From NCBI GenBank assembly GCA_031283395.1, contig JAITBV010000225.1:1-5512 (forward strand): DNA of 5,512 nucleotides, written 5' to 3'. Made by a program: the position numbers and the translations under genes. A model generated the notes under the pieces. That model was not told the origin of the DNA. It worked only from the letters and a program-made list of their open reading frames with translations, and ran no database searches. This DNA comes from Candidatus Adiutrix sp. (GTDB lineage Bacteria; Desulfobacterota; Desulfarculia; Adiutricales; Adiutricaceae). Shown piece after piece: positions 4,866-5,512 of the stretch (its first letter is position 1; every line of letters begins with the position of its first letter).

Positions 4866-5512
4866 ATGAAATCAAAAGGCAACAAACCCTGGTCGGCCCT
4901 GGCCGGGATGCTGGGCGCGCTGGCCATCGCGGCCCTGGGCGGGAACGTCCTTTACGCCCAGGCGCCCGACACCCTCAAGGCCCCGAAGGATGAATGGATC
5001 ATCTTCGCCTCCGGCGGCATTTCAGGCACTTTGCAGGTCATCGGCCTGCCGAGCCTGCAGACCATCAAGCTGATCCCCATCGGCGTCGACACCCACGAAC
5101 CCGTGTTCTCCGGCAGCAACCTGCCGGGCACCAACGGCACCCCGGACGGCAAATACGTCTTCATCAACGACAAGGGCGATTCCGCGGTCGGCATCGTGGA
5201 TATTTCCACCCAGGAACTTATCCGCAAGATCAATATCCCCGGCCCCTTCGGGCCGCACCACATCGCCCTGACCCCGGACGGCAAGACCCTCTTCGCCACC
5301 GGTGAATTGTCCGGGCAGATGGCCAAGATCGACATCGCCAGCGGCAAGGTCGAGATAATCGACGTTTCCGACGGGGAGGAATCGGCCCCGGATTACCTCC
5401 TGGTCACCCATGACGGCAAATACTGCCTGGCCACGGACTATTACCGGTCGGGCGTCCACGTCATTGAAACCGATACCTTTAAAAGGACCAAGTTCATCCC
5501 GGCCGGCAAAAA
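4866..5512 (+). CDS. Sec-exported NosZ-like beta-propeller protein, N-terminal part (3' truncated by window)
   Basis: The first 215 residues are visible. Residues 1-31 form a Sec signal peptide (KSKGNK, hydrophobic core, LYA|Q) without twin arginines. The remainder is a YVTN/NosZ-type propeller: ASGGISGTLQVIGLPSL (48-64) and DGKYVFINDK (94-103) match the NosZ pattern SGGHSG-VxGxPSM and DGKYLFINDK that I recall from nitrous oxide reductases. Known NosZ has a His-His pair before the DGKY strand and a further His after the next strand, all Cu_Z ligands. Here the first site reads DTHEPV (H77, E78), and H131/H132 lie at the second position. The loop before H77 is much shorter than in clade I. Clade II enzymes also use Sec export and often sit beside Rieske/cytochrome b genes, as this one does. 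The role is probably a periplasmic terminal acceptor, perhaps N2O reduction. It could instead be a related propeller without copper. The C-terminal CuA region is not visible. Confidence 0.6.
   Translation, partial: MKSKGNKPWSALAGMLGALAIAALGGNVLYAQAPDTLKAPKDEWIIFASGGISGTLQVIGLPSLQTIKLIPIGVDTHEPVFSGSNLPGTNGTPDGKYVFINDKGDSAVGIVDISTQELIRKINIPGPFGPHHIALTPDGKTLFATGELSGQMAKIDIASGKVEIIDVSDGEESAPDYLLVTHDGKYCLATDYYRSGVHVIETDTFKRTKFIPAGK

Overview
The window looks like chromosomal DNA from a GC-rich, Gram-negative anaerobe or facultative anaerobe, most likely a member of the Desulfobacterota (former Deltaproteobacteria). This placement is inferred from the mix of genes: a PilY1-like pilus protein, an MJ0042-type zinc-ribbon membrane protein, a Bacillus/b6f-style quinol:cytochrome c complex, and a Sec-exported NosZ-like propeller. 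No rRNA or other taxonomic marker is present. All supported genes lie on the + strand. No tRNA, rRNA, CRISPR array, insertion sequence or transposase was seen.

Left part (1-1395): the C-terminal part of a large PilY1-like beta-propeller protein, open at the left edge. It is followed by a strong GC-rich hairpin (1402-1428). Middle part (1442-2813): two poorly known genes that probably form a small unit. The first is a membrane protein with two tandem CxxC...CxxC zinc ribbons, a proline/alanine-rich linker, one transmembrane helix and an outer domain. The second is a 109-residue secreted protein of unknown function.

Regulatory gap (2814-2974): an AT-rich patch holds two tandem 21-bp units, each containing an 18-bp palindrome (one perfect, one with a single mismatch). 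They overlap the -10 element and the predicted start site of a good sigma70-type promoter (TTGACT, 18 bp, TATATT). This arrangement suggests a repressor-controlled operon.

Right part (2975-5512): a tightly packed operon. It encodes a Rieske protein (qcrA), a b6-type cytochrome b with the heme c_i cysteine (qcrB, GTG start), a subunit IV-cytochrome c fusion (qcrC), and, 25 bp further on, the first 215 residues of a Sec-exported beta-propeller protein. That propeller resembles the N-terminal region of nitrous oxide reductase (NosZ), but it is divergent at the first copper-ligand site (His-Glu instead of His-His). The reading proposed here is a dedicated respiratory branch: menaquinol is oxidised by the low-potential Rieske/b6c complex, electrons pass to the fused cytochrome c, and from there to the periplasmic NosZ-like terminal enzyme. 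The oxidoreductase part is well supported. The N2O-reductase identity is plausible but unproven, because the C-terminal half, where a CuA domain would lie, is beyond the window.
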